Positions 22,482 to 33,689 of a stretch of 64,000 nucleotides of DNA are shown in pieces. Position numbers and translations under genes: made by a program. Location: contig NC_089220.1 in NCBI RefSeq assembly GCF_963924675.1, forward strand, positions 58,538,639-58,602,638, given 5' to 3'. A model generated the notes under the pieces. That model did no database searches. It saw only the letters and a list, made by a program, of their open reading frames with translations, and was not told the origin of the DNA. Positions within the stretch are counted from its first letter, which is position 1. Each line of letters starts with the position of its first letter. Source of the DNA: Phocoena phocoena. Taxonomy: Eukaryota; Chordata; Mammalia; Artiodactyla; Phocoenidae.

Positions 22482-23905
22482 GATCCCTCAAACTCTGCCC
22501 AGATCCTGGAAGTCTTGAAAACCAAGTGGCATCTCCAGCACAAATGTTTGGCAGCCCTGAGCAAGGCTTGCTTAGAGGAAGACATTACATACACCTGCCA
22601 AATCCTGGAAGGCCCTCTGGGAATGGCCTCTCAAGACAGAACAGAGGACCGCACAGCGCGGAAGGGAAAAGCTGGCTGTGGACTCTCCTCCTCCGCTGCT
22701 TTGCCCCCGGGTACTTGCTTGGAAGGAGCCCCGCGGAAAGCGGGCCCCTCGCAGACCTGCTTGGCAAGGCTGCAGCCACCGGGAAGGATGATCCTAGTCC
22801 TGAGAAAATGGACAGGCCTGCCCTCTGAAGACTGGAAGGGCCACGTCTCCATGTCCTCAAAAGGAAGCGGCCAATGGTTGACCCTTCCAGGAGTGGGCTT
22901 AAAGGCCTAGAATCTGACGTCTCTGAAGATGCTGCCGACAAAAGTACTCCCCGACCAAGGAACCTGGGAAAGGGGCCTGGCCTCAAACCTCCCTCTGGGA
23001 GACCTGAGGCGAGGCAGGAAGAGGCACCAGAGCAGGCAGAGGAAGGTCCCATTCTCCCTCCTCCGTTGTCTTACAACCCGGACCGGGACAAGCTGGGTGA
23101 CACAAACTTTAACCTGTTCCAAGGTGGTGGAGAGACCCGGAACAGGCGGGCGGGGCCTGCAGCGGCTGGAACTCACCTGGTGGAGTAAGGTACTTTCAGA
23201 CGCCGGTGGATGACACGCCTGCGCCGTAGACCGGGGCGGGGACGGCCAGCAGCGGCAGGCAAGCAGAGGATTCTTCCGCGCTCGGGCTCCGGCCAGCAGT
23301 GTGGTCAGTGAGCCTAGAGCTTACCCGCGGAGCCACGCGGCCAGAGCTGCCTTGCGTCTGAATGAGGAGCACCTCCGCGACCCATCTGAGGTTCTAGGCA
23401 CCGGGCGTGGTGGATTCTCTGGAGCAGTTTGGGGCTGATTCCGGTTTAAGGAATCAGCCTGGAGGAAACAGTCCTTAGACCTCGAGTTCCACGGGCTCCT
23501 TTAAGGAAGGCCTGTTGAGACGTTTGCCCTGCCCGGGCCCCTGAGAGAAGCCTGCGCCCCACATGCCCTCCTCAGGAAGTCCGCCGGAAGCCAAGCTGGC
23601 AGAGCCTGGTTTCCTGGGAGCTCAGGATATTCCTGTGCCCAGCTGGCTCCTGTGTGTTTTCCTCAGCATGCGGACCAGCTGCTGCCCATGGGACCCATGA
23701 TGAAGGAGCAGGAGTGCGTCCACTCACTGGAGAAGACCATTAATAGAAGACAAAAGATAGCAATGACCAGAATCTGGATGACCTCATTCCCAAGATGGAG
23801 ATCTGACGTGGAAGTCAGGAAACTGGGAAGGCAGAGCAGAAATCAACGCCATACTATAATCCGTGCATATAGAGAGGTAAAAAGTATGACTATATTTACA
23901 TTTGT
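22482..23905 (+). pseudogene. TACC3: TACC3 retrocopy (processed pseudogene), internally deleted
   Basis: Translating the three + frames in turn gives pieces colinear with TACC3, a mitotic-spindle coiled-coil protein that acts with clathrin and ch-TOG on kinetochore fibres. In order: a central segment with PGLKPPSGRPEARQEE and SYNPDRDKLGDTNFNLF (about 22960-23120), which corresponds to the SYxLDxDKxDDPNFxPF-type motif of TACC proteins; RDPSEVLGTG and LEQFGADS (about 23380-23440); EAKLAEPGFLGAQDIPVP (about 23590-23645); and the extreme C-terminus KEQECVHSLEKT with a degenerate DDLIPKMEI (about 23705-23805). The coding pieces are joined without introns, so it looks like a retrotransposed mRNA. 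Most of the C-terminal TACC coiled coil, roughly 200 or more codons, is missing between about 23645 and 23665. Frameshifts and stops separate the pieces. It is CpG-rich, unlike its AT-rich surroundings. No clear poly-A tail or target duplication remains. TACC3 was identified by recall of the human protein and not by a search. Confidence 0.8.
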
Positions 23906-24574
23906 TCTTAACTGTTCATGACCTATTTTTGGTTACCTTTAATATCAGAGAAATACTTTCAGATCTAGATCCCATGGGCTTTGTTTTAGATTACTGTGAA
24001 AGTCAGGGTGTGAGGCAGGATTTTAGTAAGCATGAAAACATAAAATAATAAACAACTTTGCCCCTTAGCAGTGATAGACCAAGATCCTAATATTTTCACA
24101 ATTTTCTTTATACTAATTTTGAAATGGAAGAGTAAGAGGCTGGATGATGCAAACAAATATAGATATAATTAAAAACTTAAAATTCTCTAATAAAAAGTAA
24201 ATTTGGAACTGAGAAAACAAGTGTGTTTTAAGTATAGAATTTAAATTTGTTAAATATAATATTTTTTAATGACTTTAGAGGTCCAGGGGAATACGGCATA
24301 CTTCTACCAATCTGAACTAACAGTTTAAAACAGTCCCAGGTGAGGGGCTTATTCATTTGTCCATAAGCATTTAGAAGAGACAAGTTTTTTTTTTAATAAA
24401 ATGAACCTGGAGAAAGTCAAGCTATTTGCCAAGATCCAGGTGCAATTAAAATGCTGATGGAGTAAACATGCATTTAGGTCAGGACCTTCATAATGGGCTA
24501 TTGAGAAAAAGGTATCTTTTATGGCAGCAAAATCTGTACTTAAAACTTTTAGTAAGGACAAATTTACCATACTA
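23906..24574. other. Unique DNA, no feature seen
   Basis: AT-rich, with no frame or repeat I can support. It could include decayed 3'UTR of the TACC3 retrocopy at its left edge. Confidence 0.4.
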
Positions 24575-25679
24575 AAGTAGACACCATAATGAAATCAACC
24601 CCCATGTACCCATCCTACAATTTTAATAATTATCAATTCATGGGACTCATGAGCTCATCCATTTCCCAACTCCATATCATTATGAAGCAAATCTCAAACA
24701 CCATGTCATTTTATCCATAAATATTTCACTGTATCACTCAATGATAGTTTAAAAAAACATAACCATAGTACTATTATAATAAGAAAAAGTTGATTCTTAT
24801 ATTTAAATAAGTAAAATTTCCAATTGTTTCATAAATGTCATTTCTCCTAGACAGTTTAAATCAGAATTCAAATGAAGCCCACACTTTGTGGTTGGTTGAC
24901 ATGCCTCATATTTCTTTAATCATTTTTTCCTTGCCACTTTCTTTGAAAAATCCAGGTACTGTAGAATCATCCTCCATCTGGATTTTGCTCATTGTGTTCT
25001 CAAGGTATAAACATCTTCCTCTATCTTCTAGATTTTACATAAAATATGCATTCAATTTAGATCAAACTCCAGTATGACTTGGGGCATGGGGGAGTGGATT
25101 ACTTTATAGGTGATAATTGACCATCAGTACTTAGAGCCAATAAATTGATTAAGTGTTACAAAATGTTGATATTCTGATCATACCACTCCTTCTTATATTA
25201 TTACCTGGAAACTTCTTTTTTTTTTTTCTTTTTTGCGGTACGCGGGCCTCGCACTGTTGTGGCCTCTCCCGCTGCGGAGCACAGGCTCCGGACACGCAGG
25301 CTCAGCGGCCATGGCTCACGGGCCTAGCAGCTCCGCGGCCTGTGGGATCTTCCCGGACCGGGGCACGAACCCGTGTCCCCTGCATCGGCAGGCGGACTCT
25401 CAACCACTGCGCCACCAGGGAAGCCCCCCTCATCTATTTTTCTTGCTTAATTCTTTCACCTTATTTTCCAAGTTTCAAAATAATGGATTGATTTACTTGT
25501 ATTCTGCAACTTTGGAAAATTAGTATTTTTAAGTATTATCATCTCACTTCAATATTTTTGATATAAGGATTTTAAATATCTATTATTTTCAATGAAGGGC
25601 AGTTATCATTGGACAAATTGTTCTATACTTGGGCAATGGAATCCCCTTCATGTCGGCTCTTGAGTCCTTTTGACACAAC
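24575..25679 (+). repeat. Ancient interspersed repeat (probably LINE-derived), left part
   Basis: Blocks such as CCCCCATGTACCCATCCTAC, TTCCAATTGTTTCATAAATG, CTGGATTTTGCTCATTGTGT and TCTTGAGTCCTTTTGACACA occur in the order of a widespread old mammalian repeat that I believe is L1ME-like; the name and orientation are uncertain. A CHR SINE splits it at 25216-25426 and the retrovirus splits it at 25680. The repeat continues at 38964 with GATCATCTTGTACATTTTGT. Confidence 0.55.
25216..25426 (-). mobile_element. Short-form CHR SINE
   Basis: A T-rich tail (25216-25234) is followed by GCGGTACGCGGGCCTCG, and the head GCGCCACCAGGGAAGCCC ends at 25426. The 96- and 112-codon open frames over it are SINE artefacts. 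It sits inside the ancient repeat. Confidence 0.93.
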
Positions 25680-25998
25680 TGTTACCAACCTGGATCCTCG
25701 GACTCTTTAATCAATAGAAATTGATTACAGGCCAGCCAAGGATTTCAGGCAAGGCTTTACTGGAGCTGGTGCTGCAGCCTGAGGGAGCAAAAACAAGAAA
25801 CAGGTGCCCTTGCTTGCTCCCTGAGTGGGGGAGTAAGCTGGTTCCTTAAATGTGGTGTCAACAGGGGCGGATCAGTAGGTTGGCCAGGAGGCCTATGCCT
25901 TAGGTGGTCTGTCCACCCACTTGGTGGTGCTGTGTGCAGGGATCATACACAATAGCCTGCTTTTGCTCCCAGCACCTAAGAAGAGTGCAAGTGTGACT
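25680..25998 (-). mobile_element. ERV 3' LTR, 5'-truncated (U3 deleted)
   Basis: On the - strand the LTR ends at 25680 with GGTTGGTAACA and contains GATTAAAGAGTCC, matching the ends of the other two LTR copies in the window. Homology extends only to about 25980-25998 (CTTAGGTGCTGGGAGC and a few bases upstream). The first roughly 140 bp of U3, present in the 5' LTR and solo LTR, are absent, and the sequence runs directly into env remnant. The external flank CAAC (25676-25679) pairs with CAAT at 38964-38967 as a likely 4-bp target duplication with one change. Confidence 0.85.
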
Positions 25999-26037
25999 AG
26001 CAGAGGTCAAGAGGGTGGCAGCGGTCCTCCGTTTAGA

Positions 26038-26382
26038 TCATAAATCACCACTGGAATGGACAGATTCAGAGAGAATGCAAGCAGGGGCAGTACCCAATTG
26101 AGGGTGCTGATGGCATAACCAACATTCCCTTAAATGTTCCCCTTCAAATATGATTTTGGCAGTGTTGATAAGTGAGTCTTTGTGCCATTGTCCCCTGATT
26201 ACAGGGAATAGTAAGGTGGACAGAATCAATAGGAGGGGCATTCTTGTGGTGGTGTGTTTCCCTAAGAGCCAATGCGGACAAAGGAGCTGCTTGCCTGGCG
26301 AGGGTGGCTGAGCAAACCAGCAAAATGCAAGCAAAAATACACTAACAAGAATGGCAAATAAGAATCCAATCGACCATTTCAC
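26038..26382 (-). pseudogene. env: ERV env remnant (SU N-terminal part only)
   Basis: A 114-codon open frame on the - strand starts with a hydrophobic signal-peptide-like stretch (residues about 5-22) and later contains CWLC, the CXXC motif seen in surface subunits of gammaretrovirus-type envelopes. The rest of SU and all of TM are missing: the frame stops within 30 codons of CWLC and the sequence then enters the truncated 3' LTR. Env normally mediates entry; this piece cannot. Confidence 0.75.
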
Positions 26383-26385
26383 TTT

Positions 26386-27764
26386 TTACTTAGCTATTGA
26401 TTGTGCTTGTCTATTGAATAGGTATCTCAGATCTTCCACTGGCTCACAGATGTATTGTTCCTCTGACGTGGCCTGCGAAGTTTTTGGAGGTAAGAGACTT
26501 ATTCTGGACAGATGTACCCAACTAGGTATCCCTTGCAGTTTCACAGCGGTGGGGGTGGCTAGGATTACTCTATAGGGACCCTTCCATTTTGACAATTGTT
26601 GGTCTTCTGGGGATCCTTCCTTCCAAGTTTTAAGAAGAACTTGGTCTCCAGGGTTAGTTTATGAAGAGACTGCCCCTTCTGCTGTATTCTTAGCAAGAGC
26701 TGGCAGTGCTTTGTTGGCATAGTCCAGGATTGTCTTTTGAATTTGTCCTAGATTAATAATACACTGCACAGTTTGGCTCATTTCCTCATCAGGTAGAATG
26801 TCAGTAGTAAGGAGAGGTCTCCCATAGGTCATTTCAAATGGGCTAAGCTGCAGACTACTCCTGGGGGCTATACAGACCCTGAGGAGTACAACAGGAAACA
26901 GGTTGGTCCAAGGTTCAAGAGTCTCTTGGCAAAACTTTGCTAAAGTTTTCTATAATGTATGGTTCATTTTCTCTACTTTCCCTGAAGGTTGGGGCTGCCA
27001 GGAGGTGTGTCGCTTGTAATCTATTCCCAGAGACACTGAGAGCCACTGTGTGATTTTGGCTGTAAAAGAGGGCTGCTTATCACTCTGGAGAGATTTTTGG
27101 AAGTCCAAACTGAGGAATTATTTCCTTTAAGAGGGACTTACAGACTTCAGTAGTCTTTTTGGTTGGAGTAGGGAAGGCTTCAACCCATTGCGTGAAGGTA
27201 TCAACAAATAAAGGATATATTTATATATTAATTGCCAGGGCATTTGGGTGAACTCTGCCAATCTTCCCCAGGGTATTTCCCTTCGTGCTGAGCTGGCTTG
27301 AGTAATGAAGGGGTGATTGGATGGGCCTGTGGATTATTAAGGGCACACAAATCACAGGCAAGTGTTACTTATTTTGCTGGGTTTTTTTTTTTTGCGGTAC
27401 ACGGGCCTCTCACTGTTGCGGCCTCTCCCGTTGCGTAGCACAGGCTCCGGACGCGCAGGCTCAGTAGCCATGGCTTACGGGCCCAGCTGCTTCGCGGCAT
27501 GTGGGATCTTCCCGCACCGGGGCACGAACCCGTGTCCCCTGCATCGGCAGGTGGACTCTCAACCACTGCGCCACCAGGGAAGCCCTACTTTGCTGTTCTT
27601 TTAAGCCCCTTCCCTAAAAAGGTCTTTTGCATTAAGTTCCATCATGTATCCCTCCCCAAGTGGGTGGCATCATGTAAACTCTTAACACATTTCCACTGTT
27701 AAGCCTCAGGGATAAGCACCTTCTCATCCTTCATATACCAACAGGTGCTTCTTTTCTCATAACC
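26386..27764 (-). pseudogene. pol: ERV pol remnant: integrase, split by a SINE
   Basis: On the - strand the region carries integrase pieces. The core domain shows FVDTFTQWVEAF (about 27180-27220) with the first catalytic Asp, a QSDKQPSF block with the second Asp (about 27080-27105) and an SGKVEKMN block with the Glu (about 26965-26990), so the DDE triad is recognisable. The C-terminal end is an open frame at 26386-26595 with KWKGPYRVILATPTAVKL, typical of gammaretroviral integrase. Stops separate these pieces, and a short CHR SINE interrupts the gene at 27382-27585. It overlaps or abuts the env start, as in related viruses. Confidence 0.8.
27382..27585 (-). mobile_element. Short-form CHR SINE inside ERV pol
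   Basis: Poly-T at 27382-27393, then GCGGTACACGGGCC, ending with GCGCCACCAGGGAAGCCC at 27585. Edges ACTTATTTTGCTG and ACTTTGCTG suggest an imperfect target duplication. It was inserted after the retrovirus. Confidence 0.93.
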
Positions 27765-29657
27765 CTATTTTTCAGTGTTTTCTTGTTCTTGTTGGGAATA
27801 CTGGGGAAGGCCAGGGAGCCCGGGGGTGGGGGTGGGGCGGCAGTCAATCACTAGGGCCACAATCTGCTCAGGCTCTTGCACTCGAGCTAACTGTTTTGCA
27901 GTTTGATCAGCTTTTCTGTTCTCTTGGTTCACAAAAGATCCATCCCTCTGGTGGCCTCTACAGTGGATTACTTCCACCTGGGTCAGGAGCTGCACTGCCT
28001 CTGAAAGAGCCAGGATTAAATCTTTATGCTTTATGGGAGAGTTTCCAGCAGTTAACATCCCTCTTTCTTTCCAAATGGCGGCATAAGCTTACAGCACATG
28101 GAACCCATACTTAGAGTCAGTATAAATATTTAATTTCTTTTCCTTCCCTAATTGCAGAGCTCTCATTAATACAATTAGTTCAGCCTTCTGGGCCAAAGGC
28201 TGGAGTGGCAGGGCCTTGGCTTCTTTGACTTCTTCTAGACTGACCTTCTCATACCTCGCCTTTCAGGTTCCCATTTCTATAAAACAGCTCCCATCAGTAA
28301 ACCATTCAACCTCTGGGCTGTCAAGAGGTTCATCTAGAAGATCACACCTGCTGGAGTAAGTTTCTTCTGTAGTTTCTGTACACTGATGTGGTAAGTCTCC
28401 ACTCTCAACAGCTGGAAGCAGAGTTGCTGGGTTCAAAGTTGGGCACATCTTTAAGGTAATGTTGTGGGTGTCCATTAGGAGAGACTGATATCTTGTTAAC
28501 CTTCTCCCAGCCAACCAATGATGGCCTTTGACTTCTAGCACGGATTGTACTTGATGAGGGGTTAATACATCTAAGTTTGGTTCCAGGATGAGCTTGAAAG
28601 CCTCGTTAACAAACAGGGCTGTAGCGGCTACTGCCCACAGGCAGCATGGCCATGCCAGGGCTACTGAGTCCAGTTGTTTTGGAAAGTAAGCCACTAGTCT
28701 TTGATCTGTCCCCAGCTTTTGGGTCAGGACACCTAGCACTATTTTTGACCTCTCACGAATGTATAGAGTAAAGGGGTTTGTATAAATTTGGAAGCCTCAG
28801 TGCTGGTGCTGTGCTCAATTTAGACTTTAGAGACTTGAAGTCCCACCAGTGGTTCCTATTCCATTGAAGGGGTTTCGTTTCTTTCCCCTTCAAAGCCTCA
28901 TATAGGGGTTTGGCTATAAGACCATTATTCAGAATCCAGATACAACAGAACCCAACCATCCCAAGAAAGCCTCAGAGCTGTCTCTTTGTGGTTGGAGATG
29001 ATCATGCACTAATTGCTGTCTTCTGATCTATGGCCAGGGCTCAAGCCAAATCTTAAGTATTGAATCTGTTACTGTGAGACCTGAGCCTTGGATGATGAGA
29101 CTTTATATCCTTTTTCTGCCAGAAAATTTAAAACCTTAACAATATTCTGACCTGAAGCTCGCTTTGTCTCACTACTGATCAGTAAGTCATCGAGATATTT
29201 TAACAGAGTTCCATTCTCCCTCAGCTACTTTGTTAAAACATTTCCAGAAAGATGGGGACTGTCCTGAAAACCCTGTGAAAGCACTGTCCAAGTGTATTGG
29301 GTAGCCTTCAAGGTGTTGGGGTTCCACCATTCAAAGGCAAAAAGGTATTAAGAGTCCGGATACAGGGGAATACAGAAAAATACACCTTTGAAGTCCAACA
29401 CAGAGATTGCTGAGCACCCCCGGGCATTTGGGTGAGGAGGGTGCATGGGTTTGGCACCATTGAGTGAATAGGGATGCCACCTTACTGCTCTTAAGTCTTG
29501 CACAAACCAGTACTCCCCATTAGGCTTCTGAACAGAGAGACTCACTAGCAGGGCCTAATGAGTACGTGTTTTCAGAATTCGGTGAGCAGTGGTTGGATCC
29601 CCTCCAGGGCCTAGGGCTTTAAAGAATATTGTTTCTTCCAGGGGTATTTTCCCCTAG
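27765..29657 (-). pseudogene. pol: ERV pol remnant: reverse transcriptase and RNase H
   Basis: Reading the - strand from 29657 downward gives reverse transcriptase and then RNase H in the normal order. The fingers region shows a VQDLRAV block (frame 29348-29545). The polymerase active site reads YLDD at about 29180-29200, a variant of the YxDD motif. The connection region is at 28753-28959. RNase H shows EWFTDGSCF (about 28280-28305) and, after a break, CRGHQRDGS with a downstream KADQ (frame 27765-28058). The architecture is that of a class I (gammaretrovirus-like) pol. Frameshifts and stops break it into at least four open pieces, so it is not functional. Its upstream edge is interrupted by the L1 at 29669. 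Confidence 0.88.
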
Positions 29658-29999
29658 ACTTTAATCTTCTTTTTTTTAATTTTTATTTAATATTGGAGTA
29701 TGGTTGATTAACAATGTTGTGTTTCATGGGTACAGCAAAGTGATTCAGTTATACATGTATCAATTCTTTTTCAAATTCTTTTTCCATTTAGGTTAATACA
29801 GAATATTGAGTAGGGTTCCCTGTGGTATACAGTAGGTCCTTGTTGGTTATTTATTTTAAATATAACAGTGTGTATATGTCAATCCCAAACCCCCAATCTA
29901 AACCTGCTTCCCAGCCTTCCCCCCGGTAACCATAAGTTCGTTCTCTAAGTCTGTGAGTCTGTTTCTGTTTCATAAATAAGTTCATTTATATCATTTTTT

Positions 30000-32900
30000 T
30001 TAGATTCCAAATATAAGTGATATCATATGATATTTGTCTTTCTGTGTCTGACTTACTTTATTTAGTATGATAATCTCCAGATCCAACCATGTTGCTGCAA
30101 ATGGCATTATTTCATTCTTTTTAATGGCTGAGTAATATTCCATTGTATATACGTACCACATCTTTATCCATTCACCTGTCAATGGACTTTTAGTTTGCGT
30201 CCATATCTTGTCTTTTGTCATCAGCACTGCAATGAACATTGGTTTATTTCTGGGCTTTCTATCCTGTTCCATTGATCAATATTTCTGTTTTTGTGGCAAT
30301 ACCATACTGTTTTGATGATTGTAGCTTTGGAGTATAGTCTGAAGTCAGGGAGCCTGATGCCTCCAGCTCCATTTTTCTTTCTCAAGATTGCTTTAGCTAT
30401 TTGGGGTCTTTTGTGTCTCCATACAGATTTAAAAATTTTTTGTTCTAGTTTTTTGAAAAAATACCATTGGTAATTTGATAGGGATTGCATTGAATCTATT
30501 GATTGCTTTGGGTAGTACAGTCCTTTTCACAGCATTGATTCTTCCAGTCGAAGAGCATGGTATATCTCTCCATATGTTTGTTTCATCTTTTATTTCTTTA
30601 TCAGTATCTTATAGTTTTCTGACTACTGGTCTTTTGCCTCTTTAGGTATGTTTATTCCTAGATATTTTATTCTTTTTGATGCAATGGTAAGTGGGATTGT
30701 TTCCTTGATTTCCCTTTCTGATCTTTCATCGTTAGTGTATAGGAATGCAAGAGATTTCTTTGTATTAATTTTGTATCCTGCAACTTTACTGAATTCATTG
30801 ATGAGCTCTAGCAGTTTTCTAACAGCATCTTTAGGTTTTTCTATGTATAGTATCACGTCGTCTGGAAACAGTAGCAGTTGTACTTGTCTTTTCCAATTTG
30901 GATTTCTTTTATTTCTTCTCTGATTGTCATGGCTAGGACTTCCAAAATTATGTTAAATAAAAGTGACGAGGGACTTCCCTGGTGGCACAGTGGTTGGGAA
31001 TCTGCCTGCCAGTGCAGGGGACATGGGTTCGAGCCCTGGTCTGGGAAGATCCCACATGCCGCGGAGTGGCTAGGCCCGTGCGCCACAACTACTGAGCTTG
31101 TGCTCTAGGGCCAATGAGCCACAACTACTGAAGCCTAGAGCCTGTGCTCTGCAACGAGAGAAGCCACAGCAATGAGGAGTCCGCATACCACAATGTAGAG
31201 TAGCCCCCACTCGCCCCAACTGGAGAAAGCCCATGTACAGCAACAAAGACCCAACACAGCCAAAAATAAATAATAAATAAATTTATTTAAAAAAAAAAAA
31301 AAAGTGACGAGAATGGACATCCTTGCCTTATTCCTTATGTTAGAGAAAATGTTTTCAGCTTTTCTCCATTGAGTATGATGTTAGTTGTAGGTTTGTCTTA
31401 AATGGGCTTTATTATGTTGAGGTATGTTCCCTTTCTGGAGAGTTTTTATTATAAATCGGTGCTGAATTTTGTCAAAAGCTTTTTATGCATCTACTGAGAT
31501 GATCATATGGTTTTTGCTCTTCATTTTGTTGATGTGGTGTATCACACTAATTGATTTGTGGATATTGAAAAATATCAGGGATATTGCATCCCTGGGATGA
31601 ATCCCACTTGATCATGGTGTATGATCCTTTTAATGTATTGTTGGATTCAGTTTGCTAGTATTTTGTCAAGGATTTTTGCATCTGTGTTCATCAGTGATAT
31701 TAGCCTGGTATTTTCTGTTTTTGTGGTATCTTTGTCTGGTTTGGGTAGTAGGGTGATGTTGGTCTCATAGTATGAGTTTGGGAGTGTTCCTTCCTCTGCA
31801 ATTTTTTGGAATAGTTTCAGAAGGAGAGGTGTTAACTTTCTTTAAATGTTTGACACAATTTGCCTGTGAAGGCATCTGGTCCTCGACTTTTGTTTGTTGG
31901 AATATTTTTAATCACAGTTTCAATTTCAGTACTTGTGATTGGTCTGTTCATATTTTTTATGTCCTCCTGGTTCAGTCTTGGGAGATTGTATCTTTCTAAG
32001 AATTTGTCCATTTCATCTAGGTTGTCCATTTTATTGATGAATATTTGCTTGTAGTAGTCTTGTATGATCCTTTGTATTTCTGTGGTGTCAGCTGTAACTT
32101 TTCCTTTTTCATTCCTAATTTTATTGATTTGAGCCCTCTCCCTTTTTTTCTTGATGAGTCCACCTAAAGGTTTATCAATTTTGCTTATCTTTTTAAAGAA
32201 CCAGCTTTTAGTTTCATTGATCTTTTCTATTGTTTTCTTTGTCTCTACTTCATTTATTTCTGCTCTGATTTTTATGATTTCTTTCCTTCTACTAACTTTG
32301 GGTTTTGTTTGTTCTTCATTTTCTAGTTGCTTTTGGTGTAAGGTTAGGTTATTTGAGACTTTTCTTGTTTCCTGAGGTAAGATTGTATTGCTATACACTT
32401 CCTCTTAGAACTGCTTTTGCTTCATCCCATATGTTTTGGATCGTCATGCTTTTGTTTTCATTTGTATCTAGGTATTTTTTGTTTTCCTCTTCTTCAGTGG
32501 TGCATTAGTTGTTTAGTAGCATATTGTTTAGCCTTCACCTGTTTGTGGCTTTTTAGTTTTTTTCCTGTAATTGATTTCTAGTCTCATATCATTGTAGTTG
32601 GAAAAGATCCTTGATATGATTTTAATTTTTAAAAATTTACCAAGGCTTGCTTTGTGGCCCAGCATGTGATCAATCCTGAAGAATGTTCCATGTGCACTTG
32701 AGAAGAATATGTATTCTTATGCTTTTGAATGGAATGCTCTATAAATATCAATTAAGTCCATCTGGTCTAATGTTTCATTTAAGGCCTGTTTTTCTTTATT
32801 GATTCTTTGTCTGGATGATCTGTCCATTGATGAAGTGGGTTGTTAAATTCCCCCACTATTTATTGTGTTATTGTCGATTTCTCCTTTTATGGCTGTCAGC

Positions 32901-33405
32901 ATTTGCCTTATATATTGAATATTAAATATTCAATATATAAATATTAAATATTCCTATTTTGGGTACATATATATTTATAACTGTTTATATCTTCTTGGAT
33001 TGATCCCTTGATCATTATGTAGTGTCCTTCCTTGTCTCTTGTAATAGTCTTTATTTTAAAGTCTATTTTGTCTGATGTGGGTATTGCTACTCCAACTTTC
33101 TTTTGATTTCCATTTGCAGTGAATACCTTTTTCCATCTCCTCACTTTCAGTCTGTATGTGTCCCAAGAGCTGAAGTGGGTTTCTTGCAGACAGCATATTT
33201 ATGGCTTTTGTTTTTGTATCCATTCAGCCAGTCTATGTCTTTTGGTTGGAGTACTTAATCCATTTATGTTTAAGGTAATTATTGATATGCATGTTTTTAT
33301 TGCCATTTTATTAATTGTTTTGGGTTTGTTTTTGTAGATCTTTTTCCTTCCCTTCCTCTTTTGTTCTCTTGTGATTTGATGACTAATGTTAGTGTTGTGT
33401 TTCAA
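30000..33405 (-). pseudogene. L1 ORF2 remnant (endonuclease and reverse transcriptase)
   Basis: The frame opens at 33405, and the endonuclease start is recognisable as TLNINGLSTPTKRHRLAEWI. Parts of the reverse transcriptase follow at 31832-32398 (LPRLNQEDIKNMNRPITSTE), 30623-30856 and 30221-30490 ([20 protein letters not shown]). At about 30240 the frame jumps from RKPRNKP to MFIAVL, skipping the segment that normally lies between them. The end shows KMWYVYTMEYYSAIKKNEIM. Stops, shifts, a deletion and a SINE insertion inactivate it. Confidence 0.85.
30971..31301 (+). mobile_element. Long-form CHR SINE inside the L1
   Basis: The element starts GGACTTCCCTGGTGGCACAG, has a B-box-like GGGTTCGAGCCC, repeats of CCACAACTACTGA, and ends CCAACACAGCCAAAAATAAA with an A-rich tail. 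It is flanked by a perfect 10-bp target duplication AAGTGACGAG (30961-30970 and 31302-31311). Confidence 0.95.
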
Positions 33406-33689
33406 TTCCTTTTTATTTTTTTGTGTGTATCTAATGTAGATTTTTGGTTTGCAGTTACTATGAGGTTTTGATATGGCTGTCTCTATATAAAGAAGATTGT
33501 TTTAAGTTGCTGGTCTTTTAATTTCAATTTCATTTCCAATATCCTGCATTTGTGCTCTCTTCTTCTCACAATTGCTGGTTTTGATCTTATATTTTTGTGC
33601 AGATTATTTCCTACCTTTACTGTATGTTTGCCTCTACCAGTGAGCTTTTCCATTCATAATTTTCTTGTTTCTAGTTGTGACGTTTTCTT

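Noticed and set aside
22585..23052. 155-codon - strand frame
   Set aside because: It is the antisense of the GC-rich TACC3 retrocopy, where stop codons are rare by composition.
22500..23600. CpG-rich stretch as a CpG-island promoter
   Set aside because: The GC content is explained by the TACC3 retrocopy, and no gene starts from it.
25153..25523. Open frames of 96-112 codons on the + strand (also at 8031-8345 and 27362-27702)
   Set aside because: They are chance frames over the GC-rich antisense CHR SINE; the same peptide recurs at each SINE.
30971..31301. tRNA gene suggested by B-box GGGTTCGAGCCC (also at 57429)
   Set aside because: The box belongs to tRNA-derived CHR SINEs; no full tRNA cloverleaf is present.
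31832..32398. 188-codon - strand frame, the longest in the window
   Set aside because: It is part of L1 ORF2 in a disabled element and not a host gene.
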